A stretch of 44,371 bases of DNA from Herminiimonas sp. (GCA_028292315.1 JAQGMO010000110.1:1-44371); one strand, 5' to 3'; positions 33,381 to 43,133 are shown, numbered from the stretch's first letter. The notes: generated by a model from the sequence alone, not told the origin. Numbers and translations are program-made.

Positions 33381-35339
33381 ATGACCCTGATACGTCAGCT
33401 TGCGATTATTATCGTTACGCTATTTGTTTTGCTGTTTGCCGGCACGATTGCGATCAGCGTTAATGACACGCGCGCCTATCTCAACCTTCAGCTGAAAACC
33501 ATTTCCCAGGATACGGCGACTTCCCTCGGACTGAGCCTGTCGCCGACGATGGCGGCCAGGGATATCGCAGTGGTTGAAAGCATGGTCAATGCGGTGTTCG
33601 ACAGCGGCTATTACCGCGAAGTCGCGATCAGGTCGATCGAAGGCAAGCCGATTCTCGAGCGCCAGGCGCCGGTCCGTATCGAAGGTGTCCCGGCCTGGTT
33701 CGTCCGCCTCGTGCCGCTCGAGACGCCGCGCGGCGAGGCTTTGATCATGTCCGGGTGGCAGCAGGCCGGGACAGTCAGCGTCGCGGCCAATCCGGGCCAG
33801 GCTTACATGACGTTGTGGAGCCACAGCGTGAACGCGTTCTGGTGGTTTTTCGCGGCCTTGATCGTCACCGCCATGCTCGGCGTGCTGGCGCTGCATGTTG
33901 TGTTGCGCCCACTGCGCATGGTCGAGGCGCAGGCGGCGGCGATTTGCGATCGTGAATATCCGGTTCAGACAAAACTGCCGTGGGCCGTCGAGTTGCGCAG
34001 CGTGGTGGTGGCGATGAACCGGATGACCACCAAGATCAAGGAAATGTTCGATGCCCAGACAGCGGCCATCGAGCGGCTGCGATCAGACAGCTATCGCGAT
34101 GGATTGACCGGCCTGGCCAATCGCCGCTATTTCGACATGCATATGAAACAGGTGATTGAATCGGCGCAGGACGCACCGGCCATCTCGCTGATGTTCATTG
34201 AACTGAAAGACTTCAAGGCATTCAATGAGCGCATGGGATATGAGGCCGGCGATGATTTGCTGCGCGCGGCTGCCGACACTATCGACCAGGTATGCAAGGC
34301 GCAAACCGGGCTGGAATATCATGCCGCGCGTTTTGCCGGCGCCAATTTTGGCGTGGTACTGGCCGGTGCGACCGAGCATGACGCGCGGGAATTGGGCGAG
34401 CGCCTGGCTCGCGCCCTGGCCGGTTTGCATGAACGTGGCCTGACCGACACGGAAGAGGTGTGTCATATCGGGATTGCGGTCCACGGCGGCCATAGTGTCT
34501 CGGAGTTGCTGTCCGACGCCGATATGGCATTGCGGGCGGCCCAGGTCAGTGGACCGAACGCGGTCGACATGCGCGTACAGAACTTGAGCCGGAATGCGGC
34601 CACATTTTCCGCGAGCCATTGGAGCGAACTGCTGGGGACGGTCATCAGGGACAGGCAGATCATCGTGCAGATGCAGCCGGTGCTCGATACTCGCGACAGG
34701 CATACCGTGCTCCAGCACGATGCGCTGCTGCGGATCGTCGGGGAGGACGGGGCGTTGATTACGGCGGGTGTGTTCATACCGATGGCGAAACGGCTTGGAT
34801 TGATCCGGGAATTCGACAAGCTGGTGGTGACTGAAGTGATGAAGCAGATAACTGCGGGACGCTGTGGCAAGAGCCTGGTCGCGGTTAATCTCGTGCCTTC
34901 TTCGATGCAGGATGCGACGTTTGCCGACTGGCTATGCGATGCGTTGCGCGCCAATCCGGCGGCCGCTGCGCAAATCGCGTTCGAGGTATCGGAATATGGG
35001 GCGCTGGAAAATGTGGAAGCCCTGCGCACAACGGTACTACGGATTCGCGCCCTCGGCGGGAAATTCGGGATCGACCATTTTGGACGCGGATTCACTTCCT
35101 ACGGCTACCTGTCGACACTGAAAATCGACTATTTGAAGATTGATGGCAGTTACGTCAGGGGGATTGCTGAAAACAGGGATAACCAGTTCCTGGTTGAATC
35201 GATTACCAAGATCGCCCATGGGCTGGATTTGAAAGTGATTGCAGAGACGGTGGAGGCCGATGAAGAGTGGGCCATGCTGCAGTCGCTACGGGTCGATGGG
35301 GTGCAGGGATACGGGGTAGGGATGCCGAAAGGATTGTGA
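33381..35339 (+). CDS. lapD: LapD-like inner-membrane c-di-GMP receptor
   Basis: 652 residues. TM helix 6-27; periplasmic LapD/MoxY-type domain about 28-152; second TM 153-175; HAMP about 175-225; GGDEF about 235-400; EAL about 410-650. The cyclase motif reads A-G-A-N-F at 319-323 instead of GGDEF, and the phosphodiesterase motif is D-A-L-L at 447-450 instead of EALL, with further changes such as QGYGVGMP. It should therefore bind c-di-GMP through the EAL fold without making or breaking it, as LapD does. When loaded it captures LapG in the periplasm and protects the adhesin. It lies directly downstream of lapG, with a strong hairpin after the stop. Confidence 0.93.
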   Translation: MTLIRQLAIIIVTLFVLLFAGTIAISVNDTRAYLNLQLKTISQDTATSLGLSLSPTMAARDIAVVESMVNAVFDSGYYREVAIRSIEGKPILERQAPVRIEGVPAWFVRLVPLETPRGEALIMSGWQQAGTVSVAANPGQAYMTLWSHSVNAFWWFFAALIVTAMLGVLALHVVLRPLRMVEAQAAAICDREYPVQTKLPWAVELRSVVVAMNRMTTKIKEMFDAQTAAIERLRSDSYRDGLTGLANRRYFDMHMKQVIESAQDAPAISLMFIELKDFKAFNERMGYEAGDDLLRAAADTIDQVCKAQTGLEYHAARFAGANFGVVLAGATEHDARELGERLARALAGLHERGLTDTEEVCHIGIAVHGGHSVSELLSDADMALRAAQVSGPNAVDMRVQNLSRNAATFSASHWSELLGTVIRDRQIIVQMQPVLDTRDRHTVLQHDALLRIVGEDGALITAGVFIPMAKRLGLIREFDKLVVTEVMKQITAGRCGKSLVAVNLVPSSMQDATFADWLCDALRANPAAAAQIAFEVSEYGALENVEALRTTVLRIRALGGKFGIDHFGRGFTSYGYLSTLKIDYLKIDGSYVRGIAENRDNQFLVESITKIAHGLDLKVIAETVEADEEWAMLQSLRVDGVQGYGVGMPKGL

Positions 35340-35348
35340 TCGCCTGCA

Positions 35349-35380
35349 TCGCTGGAGCGGAGTGCAATCCGCTCCAGCGA
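35349..35380. terminator. Perfect 13-bp hairpin after lapD
   Basis: TCGCTGGAGCGGA (35349-35361), loop GTGCAA, TCCGCTCCAGCGA (35368-35380), beginning 10 bases after the lapD stop. Very stable but without a U-tract; probable transcript end or stabiliser for the tolC-lapG-lapD mRNA. Confidence 0.55.
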
Positions 35381-35411
35381 TCCGGACCCTCGGACAGTGG
35401 CCGGGCTGCGG

Positions 35412-35734
35412 CTAACGCCCGGCCGGCGCGACCAATGCCCCTTCGATCTGGTGCCGCTTCAGCGCCTGCGCCACAAAGCACGAGGCTTTCATTTCTTCGA
35501 CAAGGTCCGCCAGGTGCCGCGCAGCGTCAGTACGTCCCTTCGGCACGGCCATCGCCTGGTTGATCACCATGAAACGGCCGTCGAGCAAACGCAGTCCGGG
35601 CAGGCGTTTCGCATCGGCCTCGAGCATGTTGATCCTTTCTGTTTGGAAAAGAGCATGGTATCAGCAAGCTTTGCAAGGCAGCGATTTTCCAGGACGTCGC
35701 CAGGCGCCGTATTGCCGACCATCGCGTCCGCCTG
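35412..35734 (-). pseudogene. Remnant of an amino-acid ABC transporter substrate-binding protein
   Basis: A 71-residue open frame (35412-35627) carries the C-terminal block of a family 3 solute-binding protein: GLRLLDGRFMVINQAMAVPK, then ARHLADLVEEMKAS, then the end IEGALVAPAG. Upstream the frame is closed by a stop at 35661-35663. In another minus-strand frame at 35663-35734 the translation QADAMVGNTAPGDVLE looks like the preceding part of the same fold. The gene is thus truncated and frameshifted. No transporter permease or ATPase genes are near. It lies between lapD and lapC, a place where the Lap locus has been interrupted. The larger coordinates are uncertain. Confidence 0.55.
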
Positions 35735-35787
35735 TTACCACAGGCGCCGATGCCGGTCTCCTTGAATTGCAGCAGCAGGACTGAATG

Positions 35788-37194
35788 TCAGCGTTCCCGC
35801 AGCGCCTCGTTCTTGGCCTTCAACACCGGCTTCAGCAAGTAATCCAGCACGGTTTTCCTGCCGGTGCGGATATGCACCGTTGCCGTCATCCCCGGAATGA
35901 TCGGCAGCTTGCTTTCCTTCCCCAGGTTGTTCTTTACCGTGCGCACCCGCACCAGGTAAAAGCTTTCCCCTTTATCATTGGTGATCGAGTCGGCGGTAAC
36001 GTTGGCGACCTGCGCTTCCAGTCCGCCATAAATCGAAAAATCATAGGCGCTGAACTTGACCGTCGCACCTTGTCCCTGGTGAATGAACGCGACGTCCGAT
36101 GGGCGGATGCGCGCTTCCACCACCAGGTTATCCTCGACCGGAACGATTTCCATCACGTCCACGCCCGGCTGGATGACGCCGCCCACCGTCGTTACCTTCA
36201 TGGTCTTGACCAGGCCGGCCACCGGCGAACGGACCGAAGTGCGCGTGAGGCGGTCCACCATCGCCACGCTCGAAGCGCGTGATTGTTCGAAATCGGAGCG
36301 CGCCAGATTCAGTTCGGAAGAGGCATCCGACTTGAATTTGGCAAGCTGCCCGTCCACCTTGGCGCGCGCTTCCAGCATGCTTTGCCCGATGCGCGGAATC
36401 GCCAGCCGCGTGGCTTCTGTTTCGCCTTTCAAATCGCTTACCTGGCGCTCCAGCCGCAGCACTTCCACTTCCGACAGCACGCCCTGGGAGACTAGCGGCT
36501 TGCTGATGCTGAGTTCTTTCGATACCAAGCTCTGGCTTTCTTCCAGCTGCAGCAGGCGTGCGCGCTTTTCCTGCAATTCCTGGGCCCGCTGATTGACTTG
36601 CTGACGCAGCACAGTTAGCGCCGCATCGAGCTCCTGGCGGCGATTCACGAAAAGCTGCCGCTCTTCATCAACCACCTTCGGATTCGCGCGCTGCAGATCG
36701 GCCGGCGCCTGGAACGCCTGCCCCCCGACTTCGGCGTTCAGCCGGGCAATCTTCGCAGCCAGCGCTTCATACTTGGCCTTGCCCTCATCCACCGACGATG
36801 AAAACCGCGTTTCATCGAGATACAGAACCACCTGATCCTTCTGCACCAGGTCGCCGACCTTGACCGGGATCCTGGACACGATGCCGCCCTCCAGGTTCTG
36901 GATCACCTGGACCTGGTTCGATGGAATCACCTTCCCTTCGCCCACGGTGATCTCTTCAAGATGGGAAAAGCGGGCCCATATGATTGCAATGACCAGGAAC
37001 GCCAGAAACCCGCGGATGATCAACGATGCATAGCGCGGCGGTTGCATGAACGCGGCTGCCTTGCTCTCCGCCATGAATTCAATGTCCGCTTTCATCGCCA
37101 CCTCATCCTCGGAAGCCGGCAACAGCGCGCGCCTGATCCGCTCGGCCATGCCGCGACCGGGCCCGGCGATTCGTTCGTCAGGTTCTCGAGACAT
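35788..37194 (-). CDS. HlyD-family membrane fusion protein of type I secretion (LapC-like)
   Basis: 468 residues from the start at 37194, which has AGGAGG 8 bases upstream and overlaps the end of the ABC gene by 17 bases. One TM helix (about 58-75), a lipoyl/barrel-sandwich half (EGKVIPSNQVQVIQNLEGG, then VGDLVQKDQVVLYLDETRF), a long coiled-coil hairpin (about 160-310), the returning half (TRTSVRSPVAGLVKTMKV) and a beta-barrel domain. It is the periplasmic adaptor joining the ABC exporter to the TolC channel. The operon runs lapB to lapC on the minus strand, convergent to tolC-lapG-lapD. Confidence 0.92.
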   Translation of the reverse strand: MSREPDERIAGPGRGMAERIRRALLPASEDEVAMKADIEFMAESKAAAFMQPPRYASLIIRGFLAFLVIAIIWARFSHLEEITVGEGKVIPSNQVQVIQNLEGGIVSRIPVKVGDLVQKDQVVLYLDETRFSSSVDEGKAKYEALAAKIARLNAEVGGQAFQAPADLQRANPKVVDEERQLFVNRRQELDAALTVLRQQVNQRAQELQEKRARLLQLEESQSLVSKELSISKPLVSQGVLSEVEVLRLERQVSDLKGETEATRLAIPRIGQSMLEARAKVDGQLAKFKSDASSELNLARSDFEQSRASSVAMVDRLTRTSVRSPVAGLVKTMKVTTVGGVIQPGVDVMEIVPVEDNLVVEARIRPSDVAFIHQGQGATVKFSAYDFSIYGGLEAQVANVTADSITNDKGESFYLVRVRTVKNNLGKESKLPIIPGMTATVHIRTGRKTVLDYLLKPVLKAKNEALRER

Positions 37195-39361
37195 GCAGTT
37201 TTCCTCCTGATAGCGCATCCAGTACCTGGTCTTTCGGTCCATCGGCGATGATCCTGCCGCCTTCGACCACGATCAGGCGATTCACCAGCGTCAGCATGGA
37301 AGCCCGGTGGGTGACCAGGATCAGCGTCTTGTCTCCCAGGTGGGCCGCCAGCCGCGACTTGAAATTTTCTTCGGAACGGTTGTCCAGCGAATTGGTCGGC
37401 TCATCCAGGAGCAGCAGTCCGGGGTCCAGCAGCAGCGCGCGCGCGATCGCAACCGATTGCCGTTGTCCTCCCGATAAGCCATCACCGCGCTCGCCGACCT
37501 GCATGTCGAAACCCTGCGGATGACGGTTCACGAACTCGGTCACGCCGGCGATCTCGGCGGCCCGCAACATCGCGGCATCGTCGACATAGGGCGCGCCCAT
37601 TACGATATTGTCTCTGACGCTACCAAAGAAAAGCATCGGGTCTTGCAGGACACAGGCGATGTTTCGCCGCAGGTCGGCAGGGTCGAGCTGCTGCTGATCG
37701 ACGCCGTCGACCCAGATCGAGCCGCTGGTCGGCTGATACAAACCGAGCACCAGTTTTTGAATCGTCGATTTCCCCGATCCGATCCGTCCGATGATGCCGA
37801 CCCGTTCACCGGCCGCGATCCTGAACGAGGCTTGCGACAGCGCTTCGATCTGCTGCTCCGGATAGGAAAAGCTGACACTGCGGAATTCAATCGCGCCGGC
37901 GAAGTCGGGTCGGTGCGTGAAGGTTTTGCCGGGCGGATGCTCGACCGGCAGGTTCATTATGCGGTCCAGGCCCATCAATGCCGAGCGCGCATGATGGAAG
38001 CGCGTCGCCAGCGACGCGACCTGCGACAGCGGCGCCAGCGCACGGCCGGTGAGCAGGGTGCAGGCGATCAGGGCGCCCATGGTCAGCGCTTTGTCGGAAA
38101 TCAGGTACACCCCGTAAATCACGGCCGCGACGCCGGCCAACTGCTGCAGCATGACGCCGGTGTTGACGCTGACGGCCGACAGCAGCCGCGCCGTCAGGCT
38201 CAACTTGCCGATCTGTGCGACCAGCTGTTCCCAGCGGCGCTGGCTTGGGCCTTCGGCGCCGATAGACTTGATGGTATCCAGCCCCGACAGCGTTTCGATC
38301 AGCGTCGCCTGGCGTTGCGAGCCAACCCGGAAGGTTTCGCCGATCACTTTCGCCAGCGGGCCTTGCAGCAGGATGCTGGGGATCAGGATCAGGGGCATGG
38401 CGACCAGTGGCACGAAGACCAGCGGGCCGCCGACCCACCAGATGATCAGCAGGTAGAGCAGCACGAACGGAATGTCGACCACGGTCGTGATGGTCGCCGA
38501 CGTCAGGAACTCGCGGAACGATTCGAACTCGGTCAGGCTGTGGGCAAAGCCGCCAACCGACTTGGGCCGTGCGGCGAGCCGTAGTCCAAGAATTTTTTCA
38601 TGGATTTTGGCGGACAGCAGGATGTCGACTTTTTTTCCGGCGATGTCGATAAAGTAGCCGCGCAGGCTGCGCATCAGGAAATCGAAACCGAACACGATGC
38701 CGGTGCCGATCGCCAGCACCCACAAGGTTTCAAAGGTCTGATTCGGCACTACCCGGTCATACACATTCATCGTAAACAATGGCATGACCAGCGCAAAGAC
38801 ATTGATCAGGAATGAAGCGATCAGGACTTCCGCATAGATTGGCCACGACTGTTTTACCGCGCTCCAGAACCAGTGGCCGGAATCGGTCGCGGAGGCGGCA
38901 TCGGCGCGCGCATCGAACTTGAAGACCGGCCTGACAAAGATCGCATAGCCGGTGTAGCTGGCCTCGAATTGATCCAGCGTGATTGCGAGTTCACCCTCGC
39001 CGGATTCCGGCTGGATGATGCGTAGCGATCCGTCGGCGTCGCTGTGAGTCAGAACACACGCTTGGCCACCGTGCAGCAGCAGCACGGCGGGCAGGGTGAG
39101 TTGCGAGATATTGCGCAGTTTGCGCTTGATGATGCGGGCCGACAGGTTGGCCCGCGCGGCGGCGCGCGCGAACAAGGCGGGCGTCAGACGTGATTCTTCC
39201 AGCGGCAATCCGGCGGTCAGGGACTGGATAGAGTGCGGCTGGTTGCGCAGGCGCGTCAGGACAACAAGACAATTCACCAGCGGATCGTCCGGCAGAAACG
39301 CTTCCTTTGGTATGACCCATCCTGCCGGATCGTTGCCGGGAATGTGCTCATTGGCACGCAT
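37178..39361 (-). CDS. Type I secretion ABC transporter, permease/ATPase (LapB-like)
   Basis: 727 residues, start ATG 39361 with AAGGGG upstream. The N-terminal 140 residues are a C39-peptidase-like domain that appears to lack the catalytic Cys (PDDPLVNCLVVL at the usual site), as in exporters of RTX proteins and adhesins. A six-helix membrane domain follows (about 165-450). The nucleotide-binding domain has Walker A (GRIGSGKST, near 523-531), signature LSGGQRQ, Walker B LLLLDEPT and switch His (VTHRAS). It energises export of the adhesin. Last residues overlap the lapC start. Confidence 0.93.
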   Translation of the reverse strand: MRANEHIPGNDPAGWVIPKEAFLPDDPLVNCLVVLTRLRNQPHSIQSLTAGLPLEESRLTPALFARAAARANLSARIIKRKLRNISQLTLPAVLLLHGGQACVLTHSDADGSLRIIQPESGEGELAITLDQFEASYTGYAIFVRPVFKFDARADAASATDSGHWFWSAVKQSWPIYAEVLIASFLINVFALVMPLFTMNVYDRVVPNQTFETLWVLAIGTGIVFGFDFLMRSLRGYFIDIAGKKVDILLSAKIHEKILGLRLAARPKSVGGFAHSLTEFESFREFLTSATITTVVDIPFVLLYLLIIWWVGGPLVFVPLVAMPLILIPSILLQGPLAKVIGETFRVGSQRQATLIETLSGLDTIKSIGAEGPSQRRWEQLVAQIGKLSLTARLLSAVSVNTGVMLQQLAGVAAVIYGVYLISDKALTMGALIACTLLTGRALAPLSQVASLATRFHHARSALMGLDRIMNLPVEHPPGKTFTHRPDFAGAIEFRSVSFSYPEQQIEALSQASFRIAAGERVGIIGRIGSGKSTIQKLVLGLYQPTSGSIWVDGVDQQQLDPADLRRNIACVLQDPMLFFGSVRDNIVMGAPYVDDAAMLRAAEIAGVTEFVNRHPQGFDMQVGERGDGLSGGQRQSVAIARALLLDPGLLLLDEPTNSLDNRSEENFKSRLAAHLGDKTLILVTHRASMLTLVNRLIVVEGGRIIADGPKDQVLDALSGGKLHVSRT

Positions 39362-39392
39362 CGGGTACCCCTTCTGAACTGTAACCGTGCCT

Positions 39393-39421
39393 ATAATGCA
39401 CGTCGTACCTAATCATAACAA
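39393..39421 (-). promoter_or_regulatory. Putative promoter of lapB-lapC
   Basis: On the minus strand TTGTTA (39421-39416) and CATTAT (39398-39393) with a 17-bp spacer, 32 bases before the lapB start codon. Only a moderate match to sigma-70. Confidence 0.35.
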
Positions 39422-39443
39422 TTCTTTTGGGTAATCTTTGCTG

Positions 39444-39478
39444 ATGTTACGCATAAGCTAACATTCCATTGTTGGAAT
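39444..39478. promoter_or_regulatory. Two overlapping inverted repeats in the lapB / peptidase divergent region
   Basis: ATGTTA-N9-TAACAT (39444-39464) and ATTCCA-TTGT-TGGAAT (39463-39478), both perfect. They lie between the divergent genes and overlap by two bases. Candidate operators. Confidence 0.45.
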
Positions 39479-39533
39479 ACATGAATGACGCCAGGCTGGC
39501 AAATCTGGCAATGGGGTATGAAACGGGACAGCT

Positions 39534-40568
39534 TTGCGACTAGTTCACTATTTGGTACTGATCGCCGTATTGCTGGGCATGCGTGCGCCTGACGCGGCCA
39601 CGCCTGACCGTGGTGAAGCGCGCGTGGAGCCGATAGTTGAAGTAGTCCGGTTCGGCATGTCCCGTGCGCAGGTCACACCGACGACCGGTATCGCAGACTT
39701 CCTGTATTCGTCCGGATCGCCTCGGCCGACCGGGAACGGCGCCGTGGCTGCAGGCGGGGAGCTCTACCTCACGGCCGATGCGATCGGAGTGCCTGAGGCC
39801 ATGGTTGACCAGATCGTGCGTATTTTTTCCGGCCGGCTCGATTTTCACCGCGCCCTGGAGGCGGGCTTTACCTGCACCGTGCTGTACGAAATGCGTTTCG
39901 AGGAAGGGCGGATTGCGGGGCCGGGAAAAATCCTGGCGGTCCGGCTGGAGACGCCGGCTGAAACCACCACCGCCTATCTGCTCGAGTTCGCTGCCGGCGA
40001 CAACGCTTATTCCCGCGATGCCAGTTATTTTGATTATTACGATGCCGAGGGACGATCGATCGGGCGTTATTTTTTGCAGTCGCCGATCGTATTTTCGCGC
40101 GTGACCTCCGGCTATTCGATCAGGCGTTTTCATCCGATCCTGAAAATCTGGCGCGCGCATAACGGCGTCGATTTCGCTGCTCCGGCCGGTACCCCGGTAC
40201 ATGCCACCGCCGACGGTGTCGTGCAGTTTGCCGGCGTGCAGGGGGCTTACGGTAACCTGATTGTGCTCCGGCATGCGAATGGATTGTCCAGCCGCTACGG
40301 GCATTTGAAGACGATCGCGGCGGCCGCCAGGCCCGGGCAGATCGTGAAGCAGGGTGACCTGCTTGCCACCGTCGGCATGACCGGGCTGGCAACTGGTCCG
40401 CATTTGCATTACGAATTGCGTGACGCCGACCGGCCGGTCGACCCGTCCGCGCTGGGTCAGGCCCCACGGCGGCCCGCGGCCGCGCGGAAAGCGCGTTTCG
40501 ATGAACTGAAAAAATTATACGATCAACAGCTTGCGATTCCCTACCGGACGCATAACGTGCAACGCTAG
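39534..40568 (+). CDS. M23-family (LytM) metallopeptidase
   Basis: 344 residues starting at TTG 39534; the nearby ATGs are in other frames. A short hydrophobic N-terminus (VHYLVLIAVLLGM) suggests export. Residues about 60-170 form an OapA/LysM-like N-terminal domain typical of cell-wall M23 proteins (GELYLTADAIGVPEAMVDQI). The catalytic domain at about 200-310 has both zinc motifs, H209-x3-D213 (AHNGVDFAAP) and H290-x-H292 (GPHLHYEL), so it should cleave peptidoglycan cross-bridges. Divergent from lapB. A link with the adhesin system is only positional. Confidence 0.88.
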   Translation: MRLVHYLVLIAVLLGMRAPDAATPDRGEARVEPIVEVVRFGMSRAQVTPTTGIADFLYSSGSPRPTGNGAVAAGGELYLTADAIGVPEAMVDQIVRIFSGRLDFHRALEAGFTCTVLYEMRFEEGRIAGPGKILAVRLETPAETTTAYLLEFAAGDNAYSRDASYFDYYDAEGRSIGRYFLQSPIVFSRVTSGYSIRRFHPILKIWRAHNGVDFAAPAGTPVHATADGVVQFAGVQGAYGNLIVLRHANGLSSRYGHLKTIAAAARPGQIVKQGDLLATVGMTGLATGPHLHYELRDADRPVDPSALGQAPRRPAAARKARFDELKKLYDQQLAIPYRTHNVQR

Positions 40569-40764
40569 TGGATCTCGCTGTCCAGGCGCGAATGCAGCCT
40601 TGGCGTCATCACCGCGCCGGCTTAAACGCCAGCGACCGTAGGGACAGTTCAGAGCGTGTCGTAAACCGCCCGCGGCGCCATTGCATCAGCTTGCGGTACA
40701 GGCGACTACTCGCGCTGTTGCGCCTGACCGTGTGCGTTTGCCAGACACTACTGATGGCTTACGA

Positions 40765-42114
40765 TTACCTGCCGCGCCCGCCCGAGCGGTGCGGCGCGGC
40801 AGGCCGGGCAGGGCCGCTGCCGCCGTAGGTTTTTGCCGGGCCGGCGGGCTTTGCGGGCGCCGCACCGCGTCCACCCGCGGCCGGGCTTCTGCCTTGCGGC
40901 TGGCCGCGTCGTCCGCCATTACCACCACCGCCGCCGCCGCTGCGCAATTGAATCGGCTGCGCGCGGGCATTGGGGTCCGGTTCAAATCCCGGAACGACTT
41001 CACGCGGCAGCGAACGCTTGATCAGCTTTTCAATATCCTTGAGCATGATGTGTTCGTCGACGCAGACCAGCGACACGGCTTCGCCGGTTGCGCCGGCGCG
41101 CCCGGTGCGGCCGATGCGGTGCACATAATCCTCGGGAATATTCGGCAAGTCGTAGTTCACCACATGTGGCAGCTGATCGATGTCGATGCCGCGCGCGGCG
41201 ATGTCGGTTGCGACCAGCACCTGGAGGCTGCCGTCCTTGAATTCGGATAGCGCGCGGGTGCGGGCCGTCTGGCTCTTGTTGCCATGGATCGCCAGCGCGG
41301 TGATGCCATCGCGCTCGAGTTGCTCGACCAGCTTGTTGGCGCCGTGCTTGGTGCGGGTAAAGACCAGCACCTGGTGCCACGAGTTTGTCTTGATCAGGTG
41401 CGCCAGCAGCGGATGCTTGCGATCGCGGTCGACCGGATGGATTTTTTGCGCAATGATTTCAACTGTTGAATTGCGGCGCGCGACTTCAATCATTGCCGGC
41501 GCATTCAGCAAGCCATCGGCCAGGGTTTTGATTTCATCGGAAAAGGTTGCCGAAAACAGCAAGTTCTGGCGTTTCGGCGGCAGCGCGGCGAGCACGCGGC
41601 GGATATCCTTGATGAAACCCATGTCCAGCATGCGGTCGGCTTCGTCGAGCACCAGTATTTCCACCTTCGTCAGGTTCACGGTGCCCTGCTGCATATGGTC
41701 GAGCAGGCGGCCCGGCGTGGCGACCAGGATATCGACGCCATGCTTGAGCAGCTTGATTTGCGGATTGATGCCGACGCCGCCGAAGATCACGGCCGAATTC
41801 AGCTTGACGTATTTGCCATAGGTGCGCACGCTCTCTTCGACCTGGGCCGCGAGTTCGCGGGTCGGGGTCAGGATCAGTGCGCGGATCGGCCGCGCGGCGG
41901 CGGACGCATGGTTCGAAGAGGCTGCCAGCCGGTTCAGTATCGGCAGGGTGAAGCCGGCGGTCTTGCCGGTGCCGGTTTGTGCGCCGGCCAGCAAGTCGCC
42001 GCCCGCCAGCACGGCTGGAATGGCCTGGGTCTGGATCGGGGTAGGAATGGTGTAACCGTGCTCGGTAACGGCACGAACGATAGCGTCGGACAAGCCGAGT
42101 TCAGAAAAGGACAT
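40765..42114 (-). CDS. rhlE: DEAD-box ATP-dependent RNA helicase RhlE
   Basis: 449 residues. All helicase motifs are present: AQTGTGKT (Walker A), [26 protein letters not shown] (DEAD), [15 protein letters not shown] and HRIGRTGR. The Q motif (TPIQTQAIP) is at the N-terminus. The C-terminal 70 residues are low-complexity, rich in Gly, Arg, Pro and Ala (RGG-like), as in RhlE proteins; this tail promotes RNA binding and condensation. It unwinds RNA in ribosome assembly and mRNA decay. A 224-bp gap separates it from suhB upstream, which suggests its own promoter and a long leader. Confidence 0.93.
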   Translation of the reverse strand: MSFSELGLSDAIVRAVTEHGYTIPTPIQTQAIPAVLAGGDLLAGAQTGTGKTAGFTLPILNRLAASSNHASAAARPIRALILTPTRELAAQVEESVRTYGKYVKLNSAVIFGGVGINPQIKLLKHGVDILVATPGRLLDHMQQGTVNLTKVEILVLDEADRMLDMGFIKDIRRVLAALPPKRQNLLFSATFSDEIKTLADGLLNAPAMIEVARRNSTVEIIAQKIHPVDRDRKHPLLAHLIKTNSWHQVLVFTRTKHGANKLVEQLERDGITALAIHGNKSQTARTRALSEFKDGSLQVLVATDIAARGIDIDQLPHVVNYDLPNIPEDYVHRIGRTGRAGATGEAVSLVCVDEHIMLKDIEKLIKRSLPREVVPGFEPDPNARAQPIQLRSGGGGGGNGGRRGQPQGRSPAAGGRGAAPAKPAGPAKTYGGSGPARPAAPHRSGGRGR

Positions 42115-42338
42115 AACAACTCATTGGAGAATATCGGCCTGTCACCATCAAAGGCGCCAGTCGCAGGCAAACGGATTAGGATGCGGGGGTCGGAAGAGAC
42201 AGCGGCAGAGTGACTGGAAAAGGTGCCGCGTGCCCACAGTATAACAGCCGCAGCCGGATTTGGAAAATCGCGGCCGGCGTTGGAAACACGCGGTCGGAAG
42301 CGTATGCGTTGCGCACGCTTCCCGCGCTTTCCTTTTTC

Positions 42339-43133
42339 TTATTTGGCGAATGGCGACAGCAGGTGCACCATTTGCGCGAAGACCTTCGGGTTTCCGGCGA
42401 TTATTTCACCCTTGTGAAGATAATCCGATTCGCCGGCAAAGGTACCAACGATGCCGCCTGCCTCGGTCACGAGCAGCGAGCCGGCCGCCACATCCCATGC
42501 TTTCAATGTCTTTTCAAAAAAGCCATCGAGCCGGCCGGCCGCCACATAGGCCAGGTCCAGCGCCGCCGAGCCGGGACGCCGTAAACCGTGCGACTTTTCA
42601 GTCATGATGCGGAACATTTTCAAATACTCGTCGAGGCCGGCAAGGTCGGTGTAGGGAAAGCCGGTGCCGATCAACGAATCGGCGATCCTGTCGCGCTTGG
42701 TAACGCGGATACGCTTTTCATTCAGGAAAGCGCCGGCGCCCTTGGTTGCGGTAAACAAGTCGTTGCGGTTCGGGTCATAAATCACAGCCTGGGTAATCTG
42801 GCCGCGCTGCTGCAATGCAATCGATACGCAGTATTGCGGGAAACCGTGGATGAAATTAGTCGTGCCGTCCAGCGGATCGATAATCCAGACATTTTCATTT
42901 TCATCATGCAGATTATCGGAGGCGCCCGATTCTTCCGCCAGGATGGCATGGTCGGGGTAGGCATTTTTCAGCACCTCGATGATGGCTTGTTCCGCAGCCT
43001 GGTCGACTTCGGTGACGAAATCATTGTGTCTCTTTTCAGTGACCTGGACGCGGTCGAGATCGAACGTGGCGCGATTGATGATTGCCGCGCCGCGGCGGGC
43101 GGCCTTGATCGCCGTGTTGAGCATGGGATGCAT
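42339..43133 (-). CDS. suhB: Inositol-1-monophosphatase family protein SuhB
   Basis: 264 residues from ATG 43133, near E. coli SuhB (267). Metal site: E67/E68 (ILAEES), D86-P-L-D89-G-T-T ([14 protein letters not shown]) and the C-terminal WDVAAG. SuhB acts on inositol phosphate and also takes part in the rRNA transcription antitermination complex. The open frame to 43190 adds 19 residues without similarity. Divergent from trmJ, the pair shares a 150-bp promoter region. Confidence 0.94.
   Translation of the reverse strand: MHPMLNTAIKAARRGAAIINRATFDLDRVQVTEKRHNDFVTEVDQAAEQAIIEVLKNAYPDHAILAEESGASDNLHDENENVWIIDPLDGTTNFIHGFPQYCVSIALQQRGQITQAVIYDPNRNDLFTATKGAGAFLNEKRIRVTKRDRIADSLIGTGFPYTDLAGLDEYLKMFRIMTEKSHGLRRPGSAALDLAYVAAGRLDGFFEKTLKAWDVAAGSLLVTEAGGIVGTFAGESDYLHKGEIIAGNPKVFAQMVHLLSPFAK

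Noticed and set aside
37520-38584. 354-codon open frame on the plus strand
   Set aside because: Antisense to the LapB exporter; composition rich in Arg, Gln and Asp is typical of a GC-rich shadow frame.
40569-40764. Possible small gene between the M23 peptidase and rhlE
   Set aside because: Frames there are Arg-rich with no start signal; it is the space between two convergent stops.
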